From positions 1-49,052 of the forward strand of contig JANXYB010000064.1 of NCBI GenBank assembly GCA_025350325.1: DNA of 49,052 nt. Reading direction: 5' to 3'. How positions within the stretch are numbered: the first letter of the stretch is position 1; each line of letters opens with the position of its first letter. A program made the translations under genes and the position numbers. The notes under the pieces are model-generated. The model was given only the letters and a program-made list of their open reading frames with translations, was not told the DNA's origin and did not search any database. Shown one piece after another: positions 1 through 9,984 of the stretch. The DNA is from Acidobacteriaceae bacterium (GTDB taxonomy: Bacteria; Acidobacteriota; Terriglobia; Terriglobales; Acidobacteriaceae).

Positions 1-80
1 CTCTTGTCAGCGCGTTTGGAGAATGGCGCACGCAAGTTGATCCAATCGTTCCTGAAGTGACTTAATCCACGCAGATAATT

Positions 81-1097
81 TCAGCGCTTCGGAGTGATTC
101 GCCAGGTTTTGTCCTGGAGCAGCCGCGCAACCTGCCGCATAACCCTTCTCCGTAGCGCACCCGAATTGTGATGTCGAACCAACTCCACATAATTCCAAAA
201 CGGCAATTTGGCTGTGAGTGAGCGGAGCGGAATTACAGCGTCCGAACTGCTTGATCGATGTTCTAGGAACTGACCAATCCTCTGCGTCAGCAAAGGCGGG
301 TAGCCCGTCCACCATTCCATGCATTGCTGCTGCATTGCATCAAGCGCGACAGGATCATGGCGCAGCCGTTCAATGAGCTTGGCAGCCTCATCCCAAGAGC
401 GGACGGTAGGGAGCGGATGATTTCCGAGCAACCCCTTGTAATAGTCGAGAGTCAATCGACGCTCGACGATAGGAATAGCCCCCGACTGCAACGCCTCGTA
501 CGCTCTCCACGATTCAAGAGCGACGTTTCCCATCGGACAAGGCACGAATACCGAATCGCTTAAGACGTCATCACATTGTGCGCGCGTCATGCGTCCGGTT
601 GGACTCAGTGCGGTGTTCGCATCTGTGACAAATGTGAATTGCGGCTCGACCGACTTTAATGCACGCAGCATGTCGGGTCGCGACGCCTTGTTCGCTTCTC
701 CAAGAAAGCTCCACAGGTACGGCCTTAGAGAGGCTGGCTGGTTCCGCTTCGCGGGTACATCGGAATCTGGATAACCAAGCGGAAGCGTCATTACGTATGC
801 AGGGTGAAACGCACTCGACCAATACGTGCGAAACACGCCGCGGAAATGGCGATAAGCCGAGTATCCTCCCTCGTAAGATTCATCCGATAGGTTTACTAGA
901 AAAGCGTTTTTACCAGCGAATTTTTTAAAATAAGACTGATCGCGCGTTGGCAAGAACGAGTCGAAAAGAATGCAGTTGTTGAAAATTTGTTTGTGTTCGC
1001 CATCGAAAACATGCTGAGCAATAAATGGCTCGAAAAGGCGCATGAGCCATCCGCGCTCATTGAATCCCTGTGCCTGCCAGAGCGCCGTGTATTTCAC
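81..1097 (-). CDS. Exostosin-like glycosyltransferase (GT47-type fold)
   Basis: A protein of 338 residues with a GTG start. The segment around residues 195-215, SWRAYEALQSGAIPIVER, is the nucleotide-sugar binding signature of the exostosin/RXYLT1-like C-terminal domain. It is followed by a region that places sequence around a WDEA motif, as in that family. No signal peptide or membrane segment is seen, so the enzyme is probably cytoplasmic. It is the last complete gene of the exopolysaccharide operon in this window, about 150 bases downstream of the Wzc-like gene, and presumably adds one sugar to the repeat unit. Donor and acceptor cannot be deduced. The first 80 bases of the window, downstream of its stop, show no recognisable gene. 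Confidence 0.75.
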   Translation of the reverse strand: MKYTALWQAQGFNERGWLMRLFEPFIAQHVFDGEHKQIFNNCILFDSFLPTRDQSYFKKFAGKNAFLVNLSDESYEGGYSAYRHFRGVFRTYWSSAFHPAYVMTLPLGYPDSDVPAKRNQPASLRPYLWSFLGEANKASRPDMLRALKSVEPQFTFVTDANTALSPTGRMTRAQCDDVLSDSVFVPCPMGNVALESWRAYEALQSGAIPIVERRLTLDYYKGLLGNHPLPTVRSWDEAAKLIERLRHDPVALDAMQQQCMEWWTGYPPLLTQRIGQFLEHRSSSSDAVIPLRSLTAKLPFWNYVELVRHHNSGALRRRVMRQVARLLQDKTWRITPKR

Positions 1098-1251
1098 CGC
1101 GCCACTCTCATAAGTCGGCGCACGAGAGCGTTTCCTGCGAATACATTCTTGCTACTTTCTATACTCAAATTCACTTTGTAGGCTCTGGGTGATTCTCAGT
1201 GAGGCAACTCTGAGTCAACATCTACACAGACGAAGAGGACTGACCGGAAGT

Positions 1252-3435
1252 TTATTCCGGATTGCGCTCCCCATAGTATTCGTAATATTTACGGCCGTAA
1301 TATTCGGAATACTCTGGTGCCTGGAAGTCGACTACGTTCACCGCTACGCCAAGCAAATGTGCGCCCGAACGGTCCAGCAAATCGATACACCGCTGCACGA
1401 CATGACGCTGCGCCGTGCCGTAGCGAATGATGATGATCGTCGCGTCCGCCAAGCGCGCAAGTACCGATGCGTCGGTTACCGCCAGTACCGGGGGAGTGTC
1501 TATGATGACGAAATCATATTCAGATCGCATTTCAGTCAGCAAGTTTTCCATCTGCTTGGATCCGAGCAATTCAGAAGGCAAAGGAGGCACAGGACCGGCG
1601 GGCATGATATGCAGGTTGGGTAAATCGGGCCATGCAACGACCGCCTCGCGAAACGGAATCTTACCGGACAGAACAGAAGTCAGGCCTTGTCCCTTACCCA
1701 TTCTGAAGCGAAGGTGAATCGCCGGTCGCCGCAAGTCTCCATCGATCAACAAAACCCGCGAGCCATTCAGGGCAAAAGTTATTGCCGTCAAACTCGCGAC
1801 TGAGCTCTTTCCCTCGGCTGGGCGGGTGCTCGTAATCATGATTACCTGGGGCGGAGTACCGGGACTGGAAAGCAAAATCGAGGTGCGCATTCCACGCAGC
1901 GACTCGGCAATTCTTGACCATGCTGCGGCGCCTCGCGTGACAGCCGCCTCTCGAAATGCTGATGGCAAAAGTTCCTCATATCCGACGGAAGGAATCGCCG
2001 CGAGCAGCGGGAGCTGCAGTGTGCGCTCTATATCTGTCATGGTCTTTAGGTTTGTATCGAGTGCTTCAAGCAACACTGCAAAGCAAAGCCCAATTAAGAG
2101 ACCTATGCCCCCCCCAGACGCGATGTTTACCTTGGTACGGGGGTGACTTGGAGAAACCGGCGTATCCGCGCTGTCTATAACGTGAATCGCTGTAGAGCGC
2201 AGACCCGACATTATCCCTGCCTCTTGTAGCCGCTGCTGCAGACCGTCGTACAACAAGCGGTTGGTCTCATAATTGCGACGTGCTAGTTCGTACTCGATTG
2301 CTTTCTCGCCCTTCCCATAGGCGTCGTGTTCCTGCTTGTCCAGCGCTCCGCGCAGCTTGGATTCATTATTTTGCGCAGCATCATATTCCTTTTGCGAACG
2401 GCCGATCTGCGCTTTTTCCAATTGGATAATGCTTTGTTCCAATTCATTGATCTGCGCCTTGAGAGTCTTAACACGTGGATAAGCTTGGCCATACGTCTGC
2501 GCAAGAGAGGCGTATTCGGTATTCAGCTGCGCCAACCGCTGCTTTGCAGCCTGCAGTCCCGGATCGAGCGCGCCGAATCCAGCATCGATGACCTCAGGGG
2601 TGGATTTGCTGATCTCTTGAAGCCGCGATTGTTTGAGGAGGCGATCAACTTCAGCATCGGCGTATCGCCTGTTCAATTCTTCGAGATTCGCAATGATAAT
2701 GCTGTGGGACTGGTCCATGCTGTATACACCAATGTCCCGTTGTAACTCCAGAATGTGAGCTTGACTCTTTTCCAGGTTCTCCTTAAGACCGTTAAGTTTC
2801 GAATCCAGCCACTCGGATATCTTCGACGTGGCAGCATAATTCTCACGAAAAGAGTGCTCAATATAGCGATCGACCAGGCTGTTCGCAATCAGGCTCGCCA
2901 ACTCCGGTCGCTTCGATGTAACGAAAATCTGAATGATGCTGGTATGCCCCAATCGCGAAATGGTGAGACTGCCAAGAAAAGCTGCGATGAACATTTGGCG
3001 CGTCGAGGGCTGTGACAAATCCCAGGGACGTCCGCCAACCAAGGGGATGAAATCCGGATTCCTCTCGAGGTGCAGAGCGCGAATCGTTTCCATCGCCAGG
3101 TTACGGCTGCGCAAAATCTCAAGCTCGGTGTCCAGCTTTTCGCTATCGTCGTCAGACCCTCCACCCTGAATCTGTTCGAGGCGGAATTGTGATCTCGCAT
3201 CGGCAGCTATTTCAATGTTGGTTTGAGCTGTGTACAGCTTAGGCAGAATGTGGTTTGTGACAATTCCGCCCAATATCCCCAAAGCGAGGGCGATCCCCAC
3301 CAACCACGCGCGCTTCTTAAGAAATTGAACGAAGCGCGCGAACGGATCTGCATCCGGGGTCCTGCTCACCATAGCACTTTGCGTTGCAGTTTCGCCCGAC
3401 GTCGTATCGGAGCTCTGATTGCTTTCTTCTCTCAC
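1252..3435 (-). CDS. Wzc-like polysaccharide co-polymerase and BY-kinase
   Basis: A 727-residue inner-membrane protein that combines a Wzz chain-length domain with a cytoplasmic bacterial tyrosine kinase. The first membrane segment is near residues 45-65, followed by a long periplasmic coiled-coil region and a second membrane segment near 440-460. The kinase part has Walker A (RPAEGKSSVA), Walker A' (VLLIDGDLRRP) and Walker B (FVIIDTPPV). The tail ends in a cluster of seven tyrosines (EYSEYYGRKYYEYYGE), the usual autophosphorylation cluster. Such proteins control polymer length and couple synthesis to the Wza channel. The start is GTG with GAGG about 11 bases upstream, so it may be weakly translated. 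It sits between the GT4 and exostosin-like genes of the same operon. Confidence 0.93.
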   Translation of the reverse strand: MREESNQSSDTTSGETATQSAMVSRTPDADPFARFVQFLKKRAWLVGIALALGILGGIVTNHILPKLYTAQTNIEIAADARSQFRLEQIQGGGSDDDSEKLDTELEILRSRNLAMETIRALHLERNPDFIPLVGGRPWDLSQPSTRQMFIAAFLGSLTISRLGHTSIIQIFVTSKRPELASLIANSLVDRYIEHSFRENYAATSKISEWLDSKLNGLKENLEKSQAHILELQRDIGVYSMDQSHSIIIANLEELNRRYADAEVDRLLKQSRLQEISKSTPEVIDAGFGALDPGLQAAKQRLAQLNTEYASLAQTYGQAYPRVKTLKAQINELEQSIIQLEKAQIGRSQKEYDAAQNNESKLRGALDKQEHDAYGKGEKAIEYELARRNYETNRLLYDGLQQRLQEAGIMSGLRSTAIHVIDSADTPVSPSHPRTKVNIASGGGIGLLIGLCFAVLLEALDTNLKTMTDIERTLQLPLLAAIPSVGYEELLPSAFREAAVTRGAAAWSRIAESLRGMRTSILLSSPGTPPQVIMITSTRPAEGKSSVASLTAITFALNGSRVLLIDGDLRRPAIHLRFRMGKGQGLTSVLSGKIPFREAVVAWPDLPNLHIMPAGPVPPLPSELLGSKQMENLLTEMRSEYDFVIIDTPPVLAVTDASVLARLADATIIIIRYGTAQRHVVQRCIDLLDRSGAHLLGVAVNVVDFQAPEYSEYYGRKYYEYYGERNPE

Positions 3436-3540
3436 CGGTTAGATATCCTCAAACTTTTTTGCTTTGGAAATTGCAAACCTGAAATTGACCCGCTAGGGAG
3501 ACTGAACGAAAGCGCGCTCCGTTCTGTCTGCATAAATTAC

Positions 3541-4644
3541 TCAACCCATATTCGCAGCAGCCCGGCTGCTGGGCTCAACCATGGGCGAAGTTGCATCGAA
3601 GGCCTGGAGAAGCGTGTCGGCCCAGCGTTGCGGGGAGAATTGCCGCGATAAGTCGAAACTAGCTCGTGACATCTCGTCCAAACGTTCATCATCCATCGCG
3701 CTTACTCGAGACATCAGACCTGCTAGTTCTGCCACATCGCCGCTGCCAAAAATAAATCCATTGTACCCAGGCTGCACAAGGTGCGGAACCGCACCCACTT
3801 CCTCAGAAGCCAGTATTAATGTCCCCGCGGATGCTGCCTCATGCACGACCAAAGCCCACGGCTCAAACAAGCTCGGCAAGATCAGGCATCCAGCAGATGC
3901 GAGCGTTGCGGGTAAAGCATCGGGCTGCACGAATCCTGCGACTCGAATTCCGGCCGCGTCTTCCAAATCAGATCGCAGCGGCCCGGTTCCGCAGCAAACG
4001 AGCGGCCAAGGATCGGGGGTGCTATCGCGGTAGAGTCGATACGCCTTCACCAGGGAATCGATGCACTTCTCTTGGACAAACCTTCCGATGAACAAGAACG
4101 AGCGAGCTACCGGCCGTCTCGCAGCAACACGCTCAATGTGCGACGCCGCGAACATCGGCCGATCACACGAGTAAAGTCCGCGTAAAATCACACGCTGTTC
4201 AAATCCCAGCTTCCGCGCAAACTGCGCTTGCCGCTCGCCTGGCAACCACACTGCATCCGTTAATGGATGCAGAAAATAGGGGGAAATCGCCGTGCCTATC
4301 CTTTGCTTCAGAGTGCCAAGCCAGCAATGGTCCATTGCCATCACGCGCCAGCACTTGTTCGCAAATTGTCGCGCTATGCGACGATACGCCGGAACATGCC
4401 ATCCGCTAAAAACCAGGATATCAGGTGCGAAATTGTGCATTTGCTCGTCAAATGAATCCAGATCGCGATTCGATGACCACACGAAGCGATTGGTGATCCA
4501 TGCGAACTGAACTTCATCGAAAGGGGCATCGCTTTCTGGTGCTTTGTGGCAGACAAAAAGCTCGATGCCGTCGCGAGCGGCCAATTCTTTCAGGCAAGCG
4601 TTCAGATATCCAGACAGGCCTATCCAAAGAACTGCGACCTTCAC
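3541..4644 (-). CDS. GT4-family glycosyltransferase
   Basis: A 367-residue GT-B fold glycosyltransferase. The C-terminal half has the GT4 donor-binding features: FLFIGRFVQEKCIDSLVKAY near residues 185-205, then the E-x7-E type motif region LPSLFEPWALVVHEAASAG near 265-285. The N-terminus, MKVAVLWIGLSGYL, is the usual first Rossmann strand. There is no signal peptide. Its ATG overlaps the stop of the preceding GT2 gene by four bases (ATGA type), which implies translational coupling in the exopolysaccharide operon. It likely transfers one sugar of the repeat unit; the sugar is not predictable. Confidence 0.9.
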   Translation of the reverse strand: MKVAVLWIGLSGYLNACLKELAARDGIELFVCHKAPESDAPFDEVQFAWITNRFVWSSNRDLDSFDEQMHNFAPDILVFSGWHVPAYRRIARQFANKCWRVMAMDHCWLGTLKQRIGTAISPYFLHPLTDAVWLPGERQAQFARKLGFEQRVILRGLYSCDRPMFAASHIERVAARRPVARSFLFIGRFVQEKCIDSLVKAYRLYRDSTPDPWPLVCCGTGPLRSDLEDAAGIRVAGFVQPDALPATLASAGCLILPSLFEPWALVVHEAASAGTLILASEEVGAVPHLVQPGYNGFIFGSGDVAELAGLMSRVSAMDDERLDEMSRASFDLSRQFSPQRWADTLLQAFDATSPMVEPSSRAAANMG

Positions 4645-5432
4645 GCAGCACCTCTCTTGGCCAAGTCATGAAACCAAAAACCCTTGCGAATCAGAAAGCC
4701 CTCGGTCCGATAAACAAAGCGCCGGAACTCGTCTGCCGTGTTCCAATCCCGTCCGCGAACCTGCCTGAATATCCGTCGCGAATCTTCCTCATAACTCTTC
4801 AGGTTTTTGCCTGCCCCTGAAATAGAATCTCCATGTAGTCGAAATGCAGCGAGGTCAGCATGGATATAGCCCGTTCTCGCTCCCTGATTAACCATTGACA
4901 CGAACAGCTCGCCATCCCAACACGTGCGGTTTTGTATATTGAATTTCGGCGAGCGATGATAGGCTTCAGCCCGGAAAAAAGTAGCTTGCTGCAGCCACTG
5001 GGAGCCACCATAGAAAAAGCGCTCTACCGTAAAGTCGCGCGCCATCCAGGTGCGAATCGTTTCTCCGGCACCATCGATGATGCGCCCATTTCCCAATGCC
5101 AGATCGACATCGGGGTGCTGATTCAAGAATTCCGCAACCCTGAGCAGAGAACCCGGCAAGAGTAGATCATCTGCATTCAGAAAGCCGAACGCATCTCCGG
5201 TAGCGCGCGAGAAACCCTTATTCAACCCATCCGCTGCACCCTGATCTGGCTCGAAGACAATATGCGCAATGCGGTCGGAGTAACTCTGAATAAGTTCACG
5301 GCTGCCATCCGTCGAGCCTGGATCGACGACTATATATTCCAGGTCCGGATAGCCCTGAGACAGCAGCGAGTCCATTGCCTGCTGAAGATAAGCTCGCTGG
5401 TTAAACGACAACGTGACGATGCTGATCTTCAT
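4641..5432 (-). CDS. GT2-family glycosyltransferase
   Basis: A 263-residue GT-A fold transferase. The opening MKISIVTLSFNQRAYLQQAMDS, the acidic YIVVDPGSTDGS segment and the NADDLLLPGSL metal-binding region (DXD equivalent) are classical for GT2. Downstream, the TCWDGELFVSMVNQGARTGY segment fits the acceptor side. A GTGGAG site lies five bases before the ATG. It follows the Wza-like gene by 56 bases and overlaps the GT4 gene by four, so it is part of the same transcript. It probably acts on the cytoplasmic face of the membrane during repeat-unit assembly. Confidence 0.92.
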   Translation of the reverse strand: MKISIVTLSFNQRAYLQQAMDSLLSQGYPDLEYIVVDPGSTDGSRELIQSYSDRIAHIVFEPDQGAADGLNKGFSRATGDAFGFLNADDLLLPGSLLRVAEFLNQHPDVDLALGNGRIIDGAGETIRTWMARDFTVERFFYGGSQWLQQATFFRAEAYHRSPKFNIQNRTCWDGELFVSMVNQGARTGYIHADLAAFRLHGDSISGAGKNLKSYEEDSRRIFRQVRGRDWNTADEFRRFVYRTEGFLIRKGFWFHDLAKRGAA

Positions 5433-5488
5433 TCAAACTCCACGGCCAATCCAAAAAAGAAGCGAAACGCACGACCATCCAAAGAGAC

Positions 5489-6517
5489 CTATTGCAGCGA
5501 CAAGTAGATAAGGGATGGACTAAGCGTAAGCGCAAATGCCAGCGCGCCCTTGAGCACAGCCTTGATGGGACTGGGCGAAATGTAGATGATGTCGTCTTCT
5601 TGCACCACCGGGTCCGACGCACGCGCAATCAGAATCTTGTGTACATCGATCTGTTGAACAACCCTCGTGCCGTCGGGCTGGCTGCGAATCAGATACGTGT
5701 GACTTTGCGAAGAAAGCGGAATCACACCGCCCGCCAGCGCTATCATTTCAGACATTGTCATCTGCTGCGAACCGCAAAGAGAATAGGCCCCAGGCCTGAC
5801 GACGTTGCCGCCCAGGTAAGCGATGCCACACGCTCTTACCAATACGCGATCTCCCGGTGAAATCGGGCGATCGAAATTATCGGTGTTGTGCATCGTCGGA
5901 TCCCATGAGACGAATGCCTTTTTTTCAGGGGCGCGATCGTTCGATATTTCAATAATGCGGCCGGTGTTTGCCGTCAAGCCGCCAGCAATCGCAAGTATGT
6001 CAGACAGCATATGTTTACCCGGAGGCGGATATACACCAGGGCTATGAATCTCGCCAAGGACGGTAATTCCCGTAGTCGCGGAATCGACGGTCACCATAAC
6101 TTCGGGATCAACCATCAGGTTGCGATCTTTTAATTGGCTCGCGATCAGTTGCGAAGCCGATGCGCTATTCAGTCCGGCGAAGTGAAGCTCCCCGAGGATG
6201 GGATAAGGAATGTCTCCGTTTCCCGAGACACGCGTGGTAATCGAAAAGTCAGGAGCATCGAAAACACTGATGTGAACCGTGTCGCCTGCAGAGATCGGCC
6301 CATCCGTAAGGCCGCCAATTCCAGCAGACGAATTCATCGACGCGCCGCCCGAACCTCCTCCTTGCTGAGCGGCAATCAAAGCGGGACGCGCTTGTTGAGC
6401 CCAGGAACTGAACGCGCACAAGAGAAGCAGGGTAGCAATCTTTAGGCAAGAACTTCTGAGTAACATCGCAGTGATAACTGCTCGCGAGGCGCCGTTAAAA
6501 TAACGCGATTTGACCAT
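5489..6517 (-). CDS. Wza-like polysaccharide export protein (Poly_export and SLBB)
   Basis: A 342-residue periplasmic/outer-membrane export protein. A hydrophobic leader (residues about 18-40, ending SSWAQQ) precedes a Poly_export domain with ISAGDTVHISVFDAPDFS, GNGDIPYPILGELHFAG and MVDPEVMVTV. Two SLBB-type segments follow: ITVLGEIHSPGVYPPPGKHM and AYLGGNVVRPGAYSLCG. No lipobox cysteine is visible at the leader end, unlike Escherichia coli Wza. The C-terminus has a hydrophobic stretch (AVLKGALAFALTLSPSLIYL) that may be the membrane-spanning helix. The start uses GGAG about 11 bases upstream; a start at an internal Met (residue 18), just before the leader, is possible. It heads the second half of the operon after a 306-base gap. 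Confidence 0.9.
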   Translation of the reverse strand: MVKSRYFNGASRAVITAMLLRSSCLKIATLLLLCAFSSWAQQARPALIAAQQGGGSGGASMNSSAGIGGLTDGPISAGDTVHISVFDAPDFSITTRVSGNGDIPYPILGELHFAGLNSASASQLIASQLKDRNLMVDPEVMVTVDSATTGITVLGEIHSPGVYPPPGKHMLSDILAIAGGLTANTGRIIEISNDRAPEKKAFVSWDPTMHNTDNFDRPISPGDRVLVRACGIAYLGGNVVRPGAYSLCGSQQMTMSEMIALAGGVIPLSSQSHTYLIRSQPDGTRVVQQIDVHKILIARASDPVVQEDDIIYISPSPIKAVLKGALAFALTLSPSLIYLSLQ

Positions 6518-6823
6518 GATTGGAAACTCTCCCGAATGCCAGCATGTTCATGGCCGGTGGGTGACGTATCTAAAGAATTGCCTGCCCGTCGCATCGGAAA
6601 CAGCTGCGGGAAACAAGAATACGAGACCATTAGCAAAGGAGCAAAAACCCACTGCCTTCCATGGACGGCAAATATGGGCTAGCACATTGATTGCGGTGCG
6701 CGAGGGCGGATCAGTTTCACCGCTTGCTTGCGGGCGGCTGCAAAAGAATTCGGCAACCAGTGTTACTCCCGGATGACATCGATTGGATTGCGATCGTACA
6801 AATTAATTTCTGACCGGCTCAGG
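6518..6823. other. Intergenic gap inside the exopolysaccharide operon
   Basis: A stretch of 306 bases between the GDP-fucose synthase stop and the Wza-like start. I see no gene, no clear terminator and no convincing -35/-10 pair for the minus strand. It could hold an internal promoter or leader for the export and transferase genes. Confidence 0.4.
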
Positions 6824-7795
6824 CTAACTTGGAGTCGGTTCTAACTGCCCCCGTACTGACTCAAACGTGCGTCGGATACCATCCTCAAGGCTGACTTTTG
6901 CCTTCCACCCGAGACCATTGATGCGGCTTACATCGAGCAACTTTTGCGGCGTTCCATCCTGCTTTGACGGATCAAATTCCAATTTGCAATCGAACTTCAG
7001 CACCTTCGCTACTAACTCCGCCAACTCACGAATGGTTAGGTCTTCGCCAGTGCCGATGTTGATAAGTGGGGGTTCATCCCTACGGATCAGTGCCGTATAA
7101 GTGCTTTCCGGCAGGCTCAATAAATGAATGCAGGCTTCAGCAAGATCGTCACTATACAGAAACTCGCGACGCGGCTTGCCCGTACCCCAAACTTCAAGTT
7201 TCTTCGCGCCGGCGGTCTTTGCCTCTACAACCTTACGCATCAACGCAGGCAAAACGTGAGATCCCTGCAGGTTGAAATTATCCTCTGGTCCGTAAAGATT
7301 AGTGGGCATCGCAGCGAGGTAGCGCGTGCCATATTGCCGGTTGTACGACCAGCACATTTCGATTCCCGCTATCTTCGCCAACGCATATGCGCGATTGGTC
7401 GATTCCAGCGGGCCGGTTAGCAGATACTCTTCCTTGATCGGTTGAGGAGCGAGCTTGGGATAGATGCAGCTTGATCCGAGAAACAGTAAACGCTTTACGC
7501 CGCATCGATAACTTGCATCAATAACGCTGGTCTGGATTTTGAGGTTATCGCGAATGAAGTCTGCCGGGTAAGTATCATTAGCCAGAATGCCGCCCACCCT
7601 CGCAGCCGCGAGGAAAACGTATTCGGGCTTCTCCTGGTTAAAGAAATTCTCAACTGCTTTTTGGTCGGCTAAATCGAGTTCCGCATGGGTACGGCAAATC
7701 AACTTGGAGTAGCGCCGCTGCTCGAGCGCGCGGCGAATTGCGGAACCAACGAGTCCACGGTGCCCCGCTATAAATATCCGGCTGTCTTTCTCCAT
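6824..7795 (-). CDS. fcl: GDP-L-fucose synthase
   Basis: An SDR epimerase/reductase of 323 residues, the normal length for Fcl/WcaG. It converts GDP-4-keto-6-deoxymannose to GDP-L-fucose with NADPH. The dinucleotide motif GHRGLVGSA is near residue 11. The family-specific AARVGGILAND follows, then LFLGSSCIYPKLAPQPIKEE, the catalytic YALAKIAG (Tyr and Lys), and MPTNLYGPEDNF. It lies 19 bases downstream of gmd, which supplies its substrate. The product probably ends up as a fucosyl residue in the exopolysaccharide. Confidence 0.96.
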   Translation of the reverse strand: MEKDSRIFIAGHRGLVGSAIRRALEQRRYSKLICRTHAELDLADQKAVENFFNQEKPEYVFLAAARVGGILANDTYPADFIRDNLKIQTSVIDASYRCGVKRLLFLGSSCIYPKLAPQPIKEEYLLTGPLESTNRAYALAKIAGIEMCWSYNRQYGTRYLAAMPTNLYGPEDNFNLQGSHVLPALMRKVVEAKTAGAKKLEVWGTGKPRREFLYSDDLAEACIHLLSLPESTYTALIRRDEPPLINIGTGEDLTIRELAELVAKVLKFDCKLEFDPSKQDGTPQKLLDVSRINGLGWKAKVSLEDGIRRTFESVRGQLEPTPS

Positions 7796-7814
7796 GTTGG
7801 GCTTATTCCTTGGG

Positions 7815-8900
7815 TCAATTCTCGTGGAAGTTGAAAACAGAGTAACCGTGCTTTCTTACGAGCGCGTCGCGCTCCGCTGCTTTCAAATCTTCTTCGACCA
7901 TTTCCTTCACGAGCTCGCGAAATGTAATGCGCGGCACCCAGCCGAGTTCGCGTTTGGCTTTACTGGCGTCGCCTAATAGTGTTTCAACTTCGGTGGGGCG
8001 GTAATAGCGCGGATCAATCGCGACCAGTAGCTTGCCCTGCTTGTCGCATCCCTTCTCTTCGGCACCGACCCCATCCCACGCTATTTCCATATCGAGGAAA
8101 CTCGCGGCAAGCTCAACAAATTCGCGAACGCTGTGCTGCTCGCCGGTTGCAATTACGTAGTCCTTAGGCTCCTGCTGCTGCAACATGCGCCATTGCATTT
8201 CGACATAGTCGCGGGCATGACCCCAGTCGCGCAGTGCGTCCATGTTGCCCAGATAAAGGCGGTCTTGCAGGCCAACCTTAATGCGCGCCAGACCGCGCGT
8301 GATCTTCCGTGTAACAAACGTTTCGCCGCGCGTGGGCGACTCATGATTAAAGAGAATTCCATTGCAGGCATACATTCCGTATGCCTCGCGATAGTTGACC
8401 GTAATCCAGTAGGCGTACAACTTGGCCACTGCATACGGAGAGCGAGGATAGAAAGGCGTCGTCTCTCTCTGTGGAATTTCTTGCACCAGGCCATACATTT
8501 CGGAAGTAGAGGCCTGGTAGAACCGCGTGACCTTTTCGAGGCCCGTGATTCGTATCGCCTCAAGCAGACGCAAAGCACCGAGTGCGTCGGAATTAGCTGT
8601 GTATTCGGGCTCTTCAAATGAAACTTTCACGTGACTCTGCGCTGCGAGGTTATAAATTTCGTCTGGCTTGACGCGCTGCACAATCTGCACAAGGCTGCTC
8701 GAGTCGGTTAGATCCCCGTAGTGCAGAGTGAAGTGGCGTCCTTGTTGATGTGGGTCTTCATACAGATGGTCGATGCGATTGGTGTTGAACAACGACGTGC
8801 GGCGTTTAATTCCGTGAACCTCATACCCTTTCGCCAACAACAATTCGGCCAGGTAGGCCCCATCTTGTCCGGTGACGCCGGTGATGAGAGCTCGCTTCAT
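7815..8900 (-). CDS. gmd: GDP-mannose 4,6-dehydratase
   Basis: The start at 8900 is chosen because AGGAGG lies six bases upstream and the protein then begins [17 protein letters not shown], as in the family; the frame stays open further upstream. The protein has 361 residues. It dehydrates GDP-mannose to the 4-keto-6-deoxy sugar. Motifs are [12 protein letters not shown] (NADP binding), [17 protein letters not shown] (catalytic Tyr and Lys) and the GDP-mannose dehydratase signature [18 protein letters not shown]. The next gene, fcl, uses its product. Confidence 0.97.
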   Translation of the reverse strand: MKRALITGVTGQDGAYLAELLLAKGYEVHGIKRRTSLFNTNRIDHLYEDPHQQGRHFTLHYGDLTDSSSLVQIVQRVKPDEIYNLAAQSHVKVSFEEPEYTANSDALGALRLLEAIRITGLEKVTRFYQASTSEMYGLVQEIPQRETTPFYPRSPYAVAKLYAYWITVNYREAYGMYACNGILFNHESPTRGETFVTRKITRGLARIKVGLQDRLYLGNMDALRDWGHARDYVEMQWRMLQQQEPKDYVIATGEQHSVREFVELAASFLDMEIAWDGVGAEEKGCDKQGKLLVAIDPRYYRPTEVETLLGDASKAKRELGWVPRITFRELVKEMVEEDLKAAERDALVRKHGYSVFNFHEN

Positions 8901-8993
8901 TTCTATCCTCCTCGGCCGTGCCGGCCAGAGCGTTGCAAACGACAGAAAGTTATAACCGAACGCGAACAAAAACAGAGGTAGGGTTATGGTTAT

Positions 8994-9932
8994 CTAAACT
9001 GCGGCTTCGATACACGCTCGAAAGTAATCCAGGCTCATCTTGAGTCCAGCCTCAAGATCGATCTTAGGCTCCCAACCAAAGAGCCGTTTGGCCTTGCCGA
9101 TGTCCGGTTGACGTTGCGTCGGGTCGTCTTTGGGTAGCGGACGATAAACGAGTTCGCTCTTTGAGCCCGTCACTCTGAGCACTGCGTGAGCGCACTCGAG
9201 GATCGTCCATTCCGTTGGATTGCCAACGTTCACTGGCAGGTGCTCGTCCGTTCGCGAAAGTCCAATGATTCCTGCAATCTCATCCGACACATAACAGAAG
9301 CTTCGCGTTTGATCGCCTTTGCCGTAAATCGTAATGCTCTCGCCCTTGAGTGCCTGCATCATGAAATTGGAAATCACGCGGCCATCGTTTCCCTGCAGAC
9401 GCGGTCCATATGTATTGAAAATGCGCACCAGCCGAGTGTCGACCTTGTAGTAACGGTGGTACGCCATCGTCAGCGCTTCAGAGAAACGCTTCGCTTCGTC
9501 GTAGACCGAGCGCGGCCCTACCGGATTTACATTGCCCCAATACTCCTCAGTCTGAGGATGCTGATCGGGATCGCCGTAACACTCGGATGTGGAGGCATGC
9601 AAAAATTTAGAGCCATATTTCTTCGCAATTTCAAGAGTATTTTTCGTTCCTTCAGAACCCACCATCAGAGTCTCAACGCCAAGCCGATCGTAGTCCACGG
9701 GGCTAGCTGGCGACGCAAAATTAAACACGTAGTCGACGGGCTTCGGATCGAATGGCAAACAAATGTCCTGCTCAAGGAATTCAAACTTCGACTCGTGCTT
9801 TAGATGTTGCAGATTCCGCATTGATCCGGTGCAGAGATTGTCAACCCCCAGTACGGAGTGGCCCTCGGCTAGCATTGCATCCGCAAGATGGGACCCCAAA
9901 AATCCCGCAGCCCCGGCGATGAGTACGCGCAT
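8994..9932 (-). CDS. UDP-glucuronate decarboxylase (UDP-xylose synthase)
   Basis: A 312-residue extended SDR that decarboxylates UDP-glucuronate to UDP-xylose. GAAGFLGSHLAD binds NAD. The UXS hallmarks FNFASPASPVDY, HASTSECYGDP, VYDEAKRFSEAL (catalytic Tyr and Lys) and PLPKDDPTQRQPDI are all present. AAGGA lies five bases before the ATG. The upstream neighbour is UDP-glucose dehydrogenase, which makes its substrate, 52 bases away. Together they supply UDP-glucuronate and UDP-xylose for the polymer. Confidence 0.95.
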   Translation of the reverse strand: MRVLIAGAAGFLGSHLADAMLAEGHSVLGVDNLCTGSMRNLQHLKHESKFEFLEQDICLPFDPKPVDYVFNFASPASPVDYDRLGVETLMVGSEGTKNTLEIAKKYGSKFLHASTSECYGDPDQHPQTEEYWGNVNPVGPRSVYDEAKRFSEALTMAYHRYYKVDTRLVRIFNTYGPRLQGNDGRVISNFMMQALKGESITIYGKGDQTRSFCYVSDEIAGIIGLSRTDEHLPVNVGNPTEWTILECAHAVLRVTGSKSELVYRPLPKDDPTQRQPDIGKAKRLFGWEPKIDLEAGLKMSLDYFRACIEAAV

Positions 9933-9984
9933 GACGTTCCTTCCCTACCGACCCCGAACTCTATTCGACAATGACAAACGCAAC

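Noticed and set aside
9186..9803. A 205-codon plus-strand open frame
   Set aside because: Antisense shadow of the UDP-glucuronate decarboxylase gene.
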